This document shows, one piece after another, positions 25,541 through 36,671 of a stretch of DNA of 64,000 bases. Each line of letters starts with the position of its first letter. The first letter of the stretch is position 1. The translations under genes were made by a program, and so were the position numbers. The stretch is from the NCBI GenBank assembly GCA_028023455.1, contig JAQFVV010006310.1, positions 2,792,001-2,856,000 on the forward strand, written 5' to 3'. This stretch comes from Epiperipatus broadwayi (taxonomy: Eukaryota > Onychophora > Udeonychophora > Euonychophora > Peripatidae). The notes beneath the pieces were generated by a model. That model searched no databases, was not told the DNA's origin, and saw nothing but the letters and a program-made list of their open reading frames with translations.

Positions 25541-25860
25541 ATTATGTACACATACTAAATATGATATATACATAAAGAGTATGCATATTAACTTATTACA
25601 GAAATATCTAGTGATATATATGTGTGAAATTGATTTAAAGTAAAATGTTATGATTCACAATAGTTTTGATTTTTTTTTAAAAAATAAAAATTTCCAATCA
25701 AAAGCAAAAATATCAAATACTTTTTAGTTAAAAAAATATTTCATATTTTTAACCACTTATTTACACATATATTATTATGAACACATACTAAATATGATAT
25801 TTACATAAGGAATATACATTTTAACTTATAGCAGAAATATCTAGTGATATATATATATAT
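25541..25860. repeat. Host tandem duplication (about 230-bp unit) interrupted by the LTR element
   Basis: The block ACACATACTAAATATGATAT, then ATTAACTTATTACAGAAATATCTAGTGATATAT, at 25549-25620 recurs at 25781-25852. In the first copy it is followed by a segment with GATTTAAAGTAAAATGTTATG. The second copy stops at the LTR start (25861), and its continuation appears after the element at about 44735-44770 (GTCAATTTAAAGTACAATATAGTTA). This shows that the outer LTR element inserted into the second repeat copy. Confidence 0.75.
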
Positions 25861-27833
25861 TGAAACGGAAACCTCCAATCCCATTCCGTTTCACCATCAA
25901 CCTAATGACCTACTCGTCTGAACTAGTTTCGAACCTATCTTAAATATAAAAATGTTAAATGTAAAAATGTTATATATAAGTCGAGCGGGAAAACTTTGCT
26001 ATAATGGCCGCTTGAATTGCATCATCCATTTACATACGAAAACACGCTATAATCAGACAGGTTTGATAAAATTATAGCGGAGAAATGCTCATAATTTATT
26101 ATAAAATGTTTTATTAATTTTCAGTCAATTCTTAATTATATTCGCTTTTATTTCGTATGTGGATGGATAAGTTAAACATTGGAATGATATATATATATAT
26201 ATTTAAGTTTAAATAAAGATAATGTAAAACATTTTCTTTAAATTATATTTAACGGTTTTCTGATTTAATGTTTTACATATATAATTGAAACTAAAGAATT
26301 TTCTTTAAATTTGCTTTTTTTTTATTATAAACAAATGATATTGTAAAAACAAATATGTTAAAAGTTATTTATTTCAGTAAAATAAAAATCATTCGTTGTA
26401 ATTAAAAATGAGAATTTTCTGTAAACAAGATATTAATTAGTGACTGCACCCCAGATAAAAAGTAAAATCTAGTTTACTGATTGATTTTTGTTTGCAACAA
26501 AAGACTTCATCATTAAATCAGAATACCGTTCCTTCTGCTAAGCTTTAACATTCTTTAACACCTAAAAAGGAATTTAATTAATGAAACTGAATCAAATTAT
26601 ATAATTTATATATTTTAATAATTTTAAGTAAATTAAATGTAACACCTCGGAGATGTTATTTGTTGTAGAAATTGGATTATATTATTTTGTTTAATTAAAA
26701 GTCAATTGGTCCCGAGGCTAATGAAATTCCAAAAAGGTGTTAAAGTTTAGTCGAAATGTATAAATAGGGCTTATTTTAAGTGGGAAGATATACTCCATCA
26801 TGCTTTTGAAGAGCTATTATTATCCAAGTTATAAATTGTCTAATTTTATCATGTCTGGCTAAAGTCAGGCAAAATTTTGCTGCCGTTCCCGTGATGGAAC
26901 GCCGAGTTCAATCCATCAAATGCCGAAGCAACAACCAACAAGCTTACACCAAATAAAAGATGTCATAAGCCACTAAAAAGGAATTGCCTTCGTTCCAACA
27001 CCATTTTAAATCGTCTCGCAACTGAACAAGAACATGCCATAAGCCGCCAAAGAACTCACCTTCGTTCCAGCTCGAATCTATCCAGTCCAGCTACAGAACT
27101 GTTATAATATTATTTAAAATAGCAGAGCTCTGTGAATTTCAAAAACAGGTTAGCTAACCATATTATCGAAACTTCTTTCTAAATTGTTTTTCAAATAATC
27201 TTTAAATTCTATAATATGAAATACTTTTGTAAATTTCTGTGTTAATTAATGTTTTGCTATATAATTTAATCACTGCAGTTATATTTTGCGTTTCTTTTGC
27301 TTATTTTTAATTATTATTAGTTGTGCCTATGTTTCGAAATGGCGTGCATTTAATTATAGAATATGTTTTTAAACATATAAATCTAAAATCTTTGTATTAT
27401 TATTTATATAGCGTCATTTCGTGCGCTGTTTCGAAACCCAAATTCATATTTTGTCATTTAATAAATTAATTAATATAAATATAAAATGTGGCTTTTCAAG
27501 CTTTAATTATTATATTACTAAAGATTAAACTAGCCTGGAGTGCAATCATAAGTATATTTTTTAGTAAAGTATTCGTAAGTCCCTTATTAAATATACTTTT
27601 CCTCCTTTTTAAAAGTTTAGTAGTTATAGATAACTAAAGAGATTGAACAGGATAAAGTAAAGTTTGTATATATTCCCGTCAGTAGCATATACATATTTCT
27701 CATGCTACAGAAGAGTTGGCTCTTTTGATCAAGCTGATAAACTTGTGTTCATTTAATATGTGATATTTCATTTATAATATCCTTCGGCTTGGCGGATGTG
27801 GAACTTATTAATATTTCTTTCATTGTGCTGTTT

Positions 27834-27843
27834 TATATATAAG
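27834..27843 (+). promoter_or_regulatory. Putative LTR promoter TATA box
   Basis: TATATATAAG is followed about 30-60 nt downstream by GC-richer sequence (GGAGCCACGGCGTTGCC) and lies 108 nt before AATAAA. The 3' LTR has the same arrangement near 43684-43693. Inferred from position and consensus only. Confidence 0.55.
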
Positions 27844-27950
27844 ATGGAGCCACGGCGTTGCCAGCACATCTTCTCTTATAGGGTAGTGCAGTAGCGAAGT
27901 CTGAGCTACGGGCCAGATTAGCACGTAAGTCCCCCGCTTCTTATGAACCA

Positions 27951-27956
27951 AATAAA
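27951..27956 (+). terminator. Putative LTR polyadenylation signal
   Basis: AATAAA downstream of the TATA box, marking the likely end of R. It is conserved in the 3' LTR near 43801. Confidence 0.5.
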
Positions 27957-28865
27957 GGTTCCCTTTTGCAGCATGATGACCGGTTATTGGGTAAACCGTT
28001 GTTTGTCACAAAAACCCTAAAACTATTCTTCCATCCGCAGAGCCACTTTATTATTATATTTTACTTGTGCCTAGCGTATTAGTAAAATCGTTATAGCCAA
28101 CTCTTTCCTCCCTAATATGCAGTCTTCGGCGTTGATCCGAAGCAATCTTGAAAACCCGTTCGATCTAAAGCTATCTGGGATGCTTTAAAAGCCCATAGTT
28201 AATATAAATGTATTATAATTAAGACGTATTATTAAGCTTCACTCCAGACTTGGTTTGATTTCACGAACAATAGCTACTCGAACTGATGATGAAAAGGCAT
28301 AACTAGTAAAAGTTAATGTAGTGATTAGTTATATACTAGGGCTATTTGTTTCCATTAAATAATATTGGATCAATTAAATAATAGCCAACGTATCAATTAT
28401 TGTTTAAATGGCCTAGAGTAATGTTACTTTATAAATAAAATGCCTGCGTGCATTTGCCAACAACAATTGTCAATAAATATATTTTAATTCATCATATATC
28501 AGTTTCTGTCTCATTATTAAATCAATCCAATTCACTAATTTCCCATAGCTATTTCATTAGTAAAACCCCTATTAACTAATTATATTAGATTTTATCTTTG
28601 GAATGTCTTTAGTGTTTAAGTTGTTTATATAGATGTTTAAGTCCATGAGTCTTTTGTTTCTCCGATTTGCTAGTGGGCCGGATTAAGAATTAATTCTCGT
28701 GTGCCATCATTGTTATGTTGTCCATTAGGTGTTTGATCTGGGGCTTGGAGAGTGGGTTCGAATCCAGGCTGGTCCCTGACCAAAATCTCGGGCTCGACTG
28801 GGTTTGAAGTACATTTTGTGAGTTCCAGCTCGTGTTAGATGGATAAGCATATTTTGACCGGCACA

Positions 28866-29160
28866 TAAGGTTTTTTTTTTCCGCGTTTGGACGCCCAAAT
28901 CGTGGGGCTTGTAACTCATTTCCACCCCTGAAGAGATTATGGAGTATATATATAATTCTTTTGGTCAAAATTAATGATTTTGAGTCAAATTTTTTGTTGA
29001 ATAATGTATATATGTAAGATTTTTTTTCCGCGTTTGGACGACCAAGTGAGGCTTCGATGTAAACACCTACATACTCTGAGTTATGGACTTTTGTGTGTAT
29101 ATAGCAAAAAAATTTATTAAATTTATTTTGTGTCTTATCCTGTTCACTAGTGATTGACGC
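28866..29160. repeat. Leader with duplicated primer-binding-like unit
   Basis: The first 149 bases after the LTR begin TAAGG-T10-CCGCGTTTGGACG. At 29015 the leader restarts with TAAGA-T8-CCGCGTTTGGACG, so the leader is an imperfect tandem duplication. The following bases stay recognisably related (CCCAAATCGTGGGGCTTG versus ACCAAGTGAGGCTTCG), then diverge. Confidence 0.75.
28888..28915 (+). other. Candidate primer-binding site resembling the 3' end of tRNA-Lys(CUU)
   Basis: TGG-A-CGCCCAA-AT-CGTGGGG followed by CTTGTAAC resembles the complement of a metazoan tRNA-Lys(CUU) 3' end, with small insertions at two places. The site starts 22 nt after the LTR, farther than usual. A weaker second copy starts at 29035. 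The nested element has a related sequence at 40281. This is inferred from known tRNA-Lys sequence, and a search against this genome's tRNAs is lacking. Confidence 0.45.
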
Positions 29161-29492
29161 CCGAGGATGATTGATCAAGTTATAAGTCATCCTCTTATAA
29201 ATTTGTCATTAGGAGCAGAGAAAAGAAATTTAGATTAAAAGAAAAGGGGGGTCTCGTTGTTTTATCAAAGTATTTTTATGAATTGGAGTGGTTTAAAATG
29301 AGTAAGAAATATATATATAAGTAATGTCAAATTAACCAAAAGTGCTTTTGTAGTTTTGCTCTCGGCATGAGCACAGTAAATTTTTTGATCATAAAATGCC
29401 ATTACAGTAAATTACATTCGAGTAATGGCTGGTAGTGCACGTATTTTTCCTGCTTGATTTACGGGAACGATTGTTTAAAATAAAAAATTAAA

Positions 29493-31281
29493 ATGGGGCG
29501 AAAGAATAAAAAGAACGAGAATACCAAAGTATGTATTTGTGAAGTTAAAGATAAATTTAAAGTCTTAGATACTAATAATCTGGAGGAAAATAAAAATCAT
29601 AATGAGAAAATGGCGTTTAAGTCTCTGAGAAAAGAATGTAAATTAAGGAAATATAATAGTGATACTTCTTTAAATAAACGTAGAGAAGAAAATGATAATA
29701 ATAGTGATAGTATAAATTTAAAAGAACATACAAATAAATCAATAAATCAAGAAAACAATATAGCACTTACGGAAAAAGCAATTATTAGCAAAAAAACTGA
29801 AAAAGGCCTAAGTAGTAACGTTGGCCTAGAAAATCCAGAGTGCGTAATACTAAATAATAATAAAAAAAGGAAAATGGATAGCGATAATAATTTTGACTCA
29901 AGTGAAGTTTTGAGCTTACAATCTGATGCAATAAAACAAGCTGGATTGAGATCAAAATTAATTAAAAAGGGAGATGTAGTAGATAATCAAATAAACTCGG
30001 TGAATAAAACTCAATTTATTGATGTTAATGATAACTATGCTGATAATATAAGTAGCAAGAAACTTACAACAAAATCTTTCGTGAAATTAAATGAATACTG
30101 GAAAAAGATATTTGTAAAGTGTATGTCATCAAGTACATCAATTTTTAGCTTAATTATTCAAACTAATATAATAACAGGGGAACATATACTTGATAAACCA
30201 GATATCGATGAATACTTAAAGGCTCTATATTCTCATGAACTCATTAACACGGTCAAATATACTTCTTTTTTTCCCGCTAGAGGGTTCATTTCGATTGAAT
30301 ATTTCAATAAAGAACAAAAAGATAAAGCTGAAAACATAATTAAGCAAATTCAAAATAAAAAAAATTTACTACGTTACAAAAGATCCCAATCCATTGGTCT
30401 ATGGAAGAATACTGCATACACCTCCAAGTTTCAATGTTGAATTTTTTAAAATCCAACTATTGGATTATGCTGAGATAATAAATTTGGAAAGAGAAATGAT
30501 GCCGGGCACAGCCTTCCAAATTCCGTCAAACTCATGGACAGTAGTACTTAAATTAAAGAAAGGGGTAACGAAAGAACAGATATCACATAAAATAACAAAA
30601 GATCAAATGCCCATTTCCATAATAATAAAGGGTAGATCACCATTGTGTTTTAAATGTAATCGAGTGGGGCATATTGCAGCAGGCTGTAACACTGCTAACT
30701 GCATGAAGTGTAACAAATTTGACCGATTAAATCACCTATGTAATGTATCATCATCAATTAAGACATGGGCTAATATAGTTAGTAACACAGGAGACGAGCA
30801 TTTATTGTATGAAGAAGAAATTGATAAATTAAAAAATATGGACATATTAGATGAAGTTGAATTGTTACCAGGCCAAAATGATCTATTGCAGGTTGGAAAT
30901 GTCACAGGTATTGATAGTCTTATAGATTCATTTGATGAGAATAACACAGACTCACAAATGGAAAATGAAAACGAAGACAGGGTTATGATAACACAATCGG
31001 TAGAACTTATCAACCAACAAGTAAATGATAATGAAGATAGTATCAAAACAGAAGAACTTAGCAACAAGCAAATAAATGGTAATGAGGATAGTATCAAAAC
31101 ACTCAAAAGAAATACACATCAAAAGATTAATAAAGTTACAAAAGATAATAATGGTGATAATCAAATAATGTTGAATATTAATTTGGCAGAATTAAACAAT
31201 GACTCCTATGATAAGAAAGATGATGAATTAAAAACTAAGGGAAAAGATGAGGATGTGGGGTGTAATATGCTAATAAAATGA
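29493..31281 (+). CDS. LINE ORF1 (nucleic-acid-binding protein with CCHC knuckles), one frameshift
   Basis: ORF1 proteins of this LINE type bind the element RNA and form the ribonucleoprotein. The ATG at 29493 (MGRKNKKNE) opens a lysine- and asparagine-rich, probably disordered N-terminal half. The frame runs to 30440. The downstream frame, open from well before 30394 to 31281, continues with a folded pre-knuckle domain (GRILHTPPSFN, then the LKLKKGV region). A zinc-knuckle cluster near 30640-30735 follows (CFKCNRVGHIAAGC, then CMKCNKFDRLNHLC). The tail is acidic and N/D-rich, with two copies of an EDSIKT-containing repeat. The two frames join in an A-rich tract near 30345-30364, so a 1-2 nt indel is the likely break. 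The ORF ends 18 nt before ORF2. If repaired it would be near 590-600 codons. Confidence 0.85.
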
Positions 31282-31299
31282 TTATTAAATTATCAAGAT

Positions 31300-34200
31300 A
31301 TGAAGAATTCACTAAATATAATATCTATGAATGTTAGAGGAATGAATGCAGGTGATAAAGTGATTAAAATTATAGACTACATTGCTTCCCAAAAATATGA
31401 CATTATAATCTTATCAGAAACAAAGATTAGTAGCAACACACCAATTTGGATTACTGAAAGACTTGCAAAGGCAAATGTGTTTCTGTACAGAATGAATACA
31501 AAATCAGCACAGGGAGTTGCATTACTAATAAATATGAGATCAAATATAAGAAACATACAAATAATCATGTTACAAATAAATTTTATAGTGATTTCCTTTA
31601 CCTTTTGTGATAGGCTTCATTATCTAATTGCAGTATACTCGATTAGTAAAGGTAAAGATATTTCTAAGCTAATTCATGGTATACAACATAAGTTAATGCA
31701 GAAGCCGGGCATTGTTGTGGTTGGAGGTGACTTCAATTGCTCCTACCGGGATATTCCTAAAAGTCTGAAAAACAAACTAGAAGCTCTTGCAGTATATCCA
31801 TTGGAAATGAAATATGGTAAGGATGCCTACACATTTTTTAACAGCAGGTATATGTCACTAATAGATTTGTTCTTTGTGTCAAATGGTAAAGTGAAAGACT
31901 CATTCATTGAAACTTCTCTAGTAGGCTTTTCTGATCACCTAAGAATACTATTGGAGATAAAAAATTATGATGCAATAAAAAATAAGGCCTATGTCTTTTC
32001 TATTAAAAAGAACATTATGAATCAGATAAACTTTACAGTTGATCAAATGTCTAACATTTTGATAGTATCAAACTACTATACAAGCCAATCAAAGCTACCT
32101 CCATGTATTGCATGGAATAAAATGAAAAAAAGTATCTCAAGCCTATGCCGTAATAACACAAATAATATGTTAACACAAAACCAAATGAGAAATAGAATTA
32201 TTGAAATCAATAAAATACTAATTACTATATCTGGCCTCAGAGAAAATAATGATTTAGTGAAGAAGCTACAACTGGAATATAATGATATATATAAAAGAAT
32301 GCAGGAAGAAACATATACACGAAGAATAAGAAAATTAATCCCAGATCTTAACAAAATAGTGAAGCCAACAATTAACTATGCGAAAATATACATCCCTCAC
32401 ACCAATGGTATCCCATTGATGATGACAGCCGAAGACTCTGTGATATCGGGTGATGAGGTAGATCAATATATGGTTGTGAGATTAAAAGAAATCATGGGCG
32501 AACGAAGGATTCAGAGTGAACAATTCTCCATTCAATTAAGGCAAACTATGAATGGTTACATCTCACATCAGGAGGTCTTGCTTGAAATAAAGAGATTAAA
32601 GTTGCAAACAGTATTAGCAAATGACGAAATCCCAGCATCAGTGTATAAGCAAATTGGTTATCTTCTGATTGGCCCTTTATTAAAATTTTATAATCAAATG
32701 TGCTCAGAGATTTTTGATTGGCCATATATTAACAACAGAATAATCTTCAGCATTAAAAAAGAAAAGAATATGAAAATGCCCCACTTTGAAGAACTAAGAA
32801 ATATAACAATTGAGGATATTGATGCTAAAATCATTGCTAGAATATTACAAAAAAAATTATTTAGAAATGTCAGTAACAAGATATCAATGGCGCATCATGC
32901 AGTAAAGGGCAAGAGAGCAGTAAATGCAGCTATTAAAATCCAAGAAGCTATTAAGCATGCCAGGACGCATAATCTAACACAGTATTTCGCATTGCAAATT
33001 GATTTTAAATCTGCCTTTGACCTCGTGAACTGGTCTTATCTATTTAATAACCTAAAGGAGCTTATAGCGGATGATCCATTCTTATTGAATGCAATAAAAA
33101 ATTACATCATGAATAATAGAATTTCTTATAAAAATTTCATGAGAAGATCAGAGTTTTTTGCCCCAGATAGAGGAATTCCGCAAGGATCACCTTTGGCAGC
33201 ACTGTTGTTTGCAATTTATGTAGATCCCATGATAAAAGAAATAGAGACACTAATAAATGGAATTTACCTGCCCCAATTGGGGGTTTCAGTAAAGGTCACG
33301 GCATTTATAGATGATATTGTAATAATTTTTGAAAACTGTTATAATATTGATGTTGTAATGAATATAATCAGAAAATTTCAGCAGGCAACTGGAGCATTAA
33401 TTCAAGTAAATAAATCAGCAGCTTGGCAATTGGCAACAGGCAAAAGAATTCCCAATGAGTTTGTAGCCCTACCTAAGTCCTTCCTTGTCCTTCCATTATA
33501 TTTACCAAAAACTAAGATGAATGGACTATTAAACAAATTAGTCACAAGGAAAATTGAGGAAAGAATTAATGGTTTTATGCCTTTTAAACTCTATGAAATA
33601 ACTAAAACCAAAATATTTAATGCAATTGCAATGGGAGTTCTAGGATATTATGGCCCATGGTTAAAATTATATAATAAATCAAACCTAAAGATTATACAGA
33701 TGGCAAAAAAATTCATATGGGGAAAGAAAACTTATCTCCTCTCTACCTCGCTTTTACAGCTTCCAATAAATAAGGGTGGTCTCAATTTAATTGACCCAAA
33801 AGCTTATGTTCAATTTGTTACTGCTAAAGCTTATATGAATGTAGCCAAGGATCAGTCATTTAATCTCCTAAATGGTGACATATTTATTATTAATGGATTG
33901 GGAGCTGAAAAAAGATCGTATCTTACTGACATGTTGATGGCATATAAAGACTTGCAAGATGAACTTAATGTAACCACCCTAGATGGTATTAGATATAAAG
34001 ATTTAAAAAAAGCAAATTACCAAAATGAAAATAATTGGTTGAGTTGTTCAATGAAAAATGTATTAAAAAAATTTCACTCAATATATATATACCTCAGACA
34101 TCAATGAGATTTATTTTTAAGTTAATCAATGGGATTCTACCTACAACTACCTATATTAATAAAAGACTGGGATTGAGTTTGAATGAAACCTGCATTATGT

Positions 34201-34547
34201 GTAAGAGGCACAATGAAACTTTTATGCACTTATTTGAAGAATGCTACGCCTTTAGAGAAATTAGAATGAAGATCTTTCACAAGCCTATAATAAATCTCAA
34301 ATATCTTATGAAAAAATATGTTATAAACTTTAACCCGCACAATGCGAATGTAATGATCCATACATTGAAATCATTGTGGGCAATAAGATGTTCACTTTTA
34401 TTTGATAATAAGAAATTCAATTGGTTAAAAAAAATGGATAGAGATTGGGAGAACTACTTCAACTTATGCCTAAAATATTGGCCCCAAAAAACCTTCCAAC
34501 ATGTATGGGGAGGAATTGCTCTTTCCAGATGTGAAATCTGGGAGTAA
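31300..34547 (+). CDS. LINE ORF2: APE endonuclease + reverse transcriptase + C-terminal zinc knuckle, one frameshift
   Basis: It encodes the enzyme that nicks the target and copies the LINE RNA. The N-terminus is an apurinic-like endonuclease: NVRGMN near residue 10, SETK near 40, GGDFN near 145 and FSDH near 210. The RT follows, with motif A IDFKSAFD near 565, motif B RGIPQGSPLAALLFAIYVDP near 625 and motif C AFIDDIVIIF near 670, where FIDD replaces the usual F/YADD but both aspartates are kept. The 935-codon frame ends at 34107. The -1 frame from about 34035 to 34547 carries the thumb/C-terminal part and a CIMC-x8-HLFEEC zinc knuckle. The break lies in A7 or the TA repeat at 34064-34095. 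Total length of about 1080 residues suits L1/Tx1 or a related clade; clade is uncertain without a tree. Confidence 0.92.
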
Positions 34548-34786
34548 AACATAAAATAAAGAAGGGTAATGTTGTTAAAGAAAAAGGGTCTAAATCGTAA
34601 ACAATGAACAGGTAACAGGAGAATTAAGTGAACGTGTTGCAATGTGTATAATGGACAAGTGAAGGATAATACTGTTCTTTTTGTTTTTTTTTGTCTGTAC
34701 TAAAAATTGATCTTGTAATTATGTAAATATGTTGTGATTTAATAAAGTGTGTTACTTAAAATAAAATAAAAAAATTAACCAAAAGT

Positions 34787-35327
34787 TAAAAGGTTTGAAA
34801 TTGGTGCAGACGGGTAAACGAAATTAGGTCATAAGCATGAACCATTTAAGTATATATATATAATAATAATAAAAAAACAGCTGGAAGAAGAGACCGGGGG
34901 TGAGTTGAGTTTTTATTGAATCATTTTTAATATTAAAATATGTGTTATACTTTAGATATATAAACAAAAAAAAAAAGAATTTTTTATTTTTATTTTCGTA
35001 TACGTTATTAAAGTTAAAAAAAGAAAAGAAGGGATTTTTTTTTTAAATAAAAAGTTTCATATGTTTTATAAAATAAAAAGTAGGGAGACGAAAAAAATTT
35101 TTTTTAAATTCATATGTTGGACGGGCATCGATATGAAGGTGTAGGCTTATAGATATATTAGTGAGTTAGGCATAGAGTTGGGATGGAAGCGAACGAGTCG
35201 TTCTTGAAGGGGGAGAGCAGCAAACAGCCGTATTAAAAGTATAAAAGTTTTAAAAAATCAAATATTTAGTAGGTACAAAATAATAAAAATTTTGAAAGGA
35301 TTGTACAAGATAACAAAAACTGTAGCT
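34787..35327. other. Outer element internal region, leader before the coiled-coil ORF
   Basis: This is the part of the internal region between the LINE insertion and the ORF at 35328. It is A/T-rich with several T8-T10 and A10 runs and no ORF of note. The plus strand has no protease or RT remnant. Confidence 0.6.
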
Positions 35328-36671
35328 ATGCCAGAGAATTTAGTTACAAAAATATCGGAACAGACACCGATGGAGATTAAGCAGGAAGGCTGGGATTTTA
35401 ACTGGTTGCTGAGACAGCTTAGACAGGATGCAGAGGAAAGGGATCAGAAAAGGGAGGAATGGAATAAAAAACAGGATCAGAAAATGGAGGAATGGAATAA
35501 AAAATGGGATCAGAAAAGAGAGGAATGGAATAAAAAAATGGATCAGAAAATGGAAGAAAGGAATGAAAGATACAGACAGAAAATGGAGGAAAGGGATCAA
35601 AAATTTGAGCAAAGATTTGAGGCCCTAATCAAAGAAATTAAGCCATCAGTCAGCGGCCAGCATAAATATAAAGTTACGGGAGAATTCAAGGAAACTTTAC
35701 AGACAAGTCAAGTGGAAAATAATCAAGATAGGGTCATAATGAAAGAAGTTAAGACTTTAGTAGAGAAGGTAGAATGTCAAGAAAAGAATGTGATAGATAA
35801 GGTTTATGAAGTTGGTGTAGAATTAGGTAGCAAATTCCAAGAGTGTGAAGAAGTCCAAAGGGAGATCAGAGGGGAAATATATGAAATAAAAGAAAACCTG
35901 CTACAAAGAAGTCAAATAGCGGACAAAGAAGAAAACATTATCACAGCATGTATTCCAGAATTGAGAGATGTAGCAGAAATGAAAGAAGAGACAGAAAAGG
36001 AAAGTAAGGAAAGCAACTTTGCTAGTGATTACCAAGATAAAAGACTTAATAGACATGAGATAGTGCAAGTTATTGGCCAGACTGAAGATGATACTGAAAA
36101 TGATTTTAGAGAGGGGGAAGCCAAAGTTGATCAGCAAAGCATCAAAATCAAAGGAAGCGACTTTTTAAGCGAGCATAAGTGCCAGCTTAATTATGAAAAT
36201 AACACGTTTTCTCCGTATGAAGAACAAATTGGGTTGGAAAAGGATGAATCCCAAGAGACGCAAAATCAAAGCGAGGAATGTGAAAAAGCACTTACTAGAG
36301 AAAGTACCACTAAAAATGAAAATAATGTAAAATGTACACAAGCAATAATAAACGGGAGTAATATTAATAATATAAAGCATCTAGACACCCCGTGCCAAGA
36401 AACTCCTATAGAAAATACTAGTAAGTTATCTGTAGCAGAACAGGAGCCCACGTTTGAAGAAAAGAATCTCGAGCTGCATGAGATACGAAGTTTGACAATG
36501 CACCCTAAGCGATCTCCTGTGAGGTTGAAAGACAAAAATGAAAGCTATGAATGGATAACCGATGATGATGAAGACGGTTGGACATCTGATGAAGATGATG
36601 ATGATCTATTGGGATGTTGTTTCAACCCCGGCATGGAGTTACTCCTTAAACAACCCCCAGATCCTATTTAA
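35328..36671 (+). CDS. Coiled-coil protein with 11-residue repeats, sole gene of the outer LTR element
   Basis: The protein is unrecognised. The start is taken at the first ATG (MPENLV); the frame is also open for at least 12 codons upstream, from a TTG. It has 447 residues. After a short N-terminus with WDFNWLLRQLRQ come five consecutive 11-residue units (residues 40-94) of the form QK(R/M)EEWNKK-x-D, then QKMEERNERYR and QKMEERDQKFE. This hendecad pattern predicts a long coiled coil. The middle is rich in Glu, Lys, Gln and Asn. The C-terminus has an acidic stretch (ITDDDEDGWTSDEDDDD) followed by LLGCCFNPGMELLL. There is no zinc knuckle, membrane segment, or gag, protease or RT motif. By position it may act as a gag-like or RNA-packaging protein; this is inference. 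The reading frame is intact although the element lacks enzymes. Confidence 0.75.
   Translation: MPENLVTKISEQTPMEIKQEGWDFNWLLRQLRQDAEERDQKREEWNKKQDQKMEEWNKKWDQKREEWNKKMDQKMEERNERYRQKMEERDQKFEQRFEALIKEIKPSVSGQHKYKVTGEFKETLQTSQVENNQDRVIMKEVKTLVEKVECQEKNVIDKVYEVGVELGSKFQECEEVQREIRGEIYEIKENLLQRSQIADKEENIITACIPELRDVAEMKEETEKESKESNFASDYQDKRLNRHEIVQVIGQTEDDTENDFREGEAKVDQQSIKIKGSDFLSEHKCQLNYENNTFSPYEEQIGLEKDESQETQNQSEECEKALTRESTTKNENNVKCTQAIINGSNINNIKHLDTPCQETPIENTSKLSVAEQEPTFEEKNLELHEIRSLTMHPKRSPVRLKDKNESYEWITDDDEDGWTSDEDDDDLLGCCFNPGMELLLKQPPDPI

Larger units (their letters stand above)
25861..28865 (+). repeat. 5' LTR of the outer element (3005 bp)
   Basis: It starts TGAAACGGAA and ends GACCGGCACA. 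The start forms a 10-bp-stem hairpin with TTCCGTTTCA at 25884-25893 around a 13-base spacer. A TATA-like box at 27834 and AATAAA at 27951 suggest a U3 of about 2.0 kb, a short R and a long U5 of about 0.9 kb. It aligns end to end with 37198-38624 plus 43143-44716. Differences are scattered substitutions and one TA-microsatellite length change near 26190. No long plus-strand ORF is present. Confidence 0.92.
29329..34786 (+). mobile_element. Near-full-length L1/Tx1-like LINE with 15-bp TSD, nested in the outer LTR element
   Basis: AAATTAACCAAAAGT is present at 29329-29343 and 34772-34786, so the element itself is 29344-34771 (5428 bp). It has a 149-nt 5' leader, ORF1 with zinc knuckles, ORF2 with APE endonuclease and RT, a short 3' UTR with AATAAA at 34741-34746 and an AAAATAAAATAAAA tail. 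Long perfect TSDs and an A-rich tail are the marks of target-primed reverse transcription. Both ORFs carry only a single frameshift each, so the insertion is young or was recently active. Confidence 0.93.

Noticed and set aside
28766-28790. B-box-like GGGTTCGAATCC inside the outer U5, possible tRNA or SINE
   Set aside because: No convincing A box or cloverleaf at the right distance; it occurs identically in both LTRs as part of U5.
28690-29190. 166-codon minus-strand ORF spanning the end of the outer 5' LTR and the leader
   Set aside because: It covers the LTR boundary and both leader duplications, repeats the GRPNAEKK stretch because of that duplication, and its counterpart in the 3' LTR (44541-44729) is short. 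It follows the repeat structure and not a protein family.
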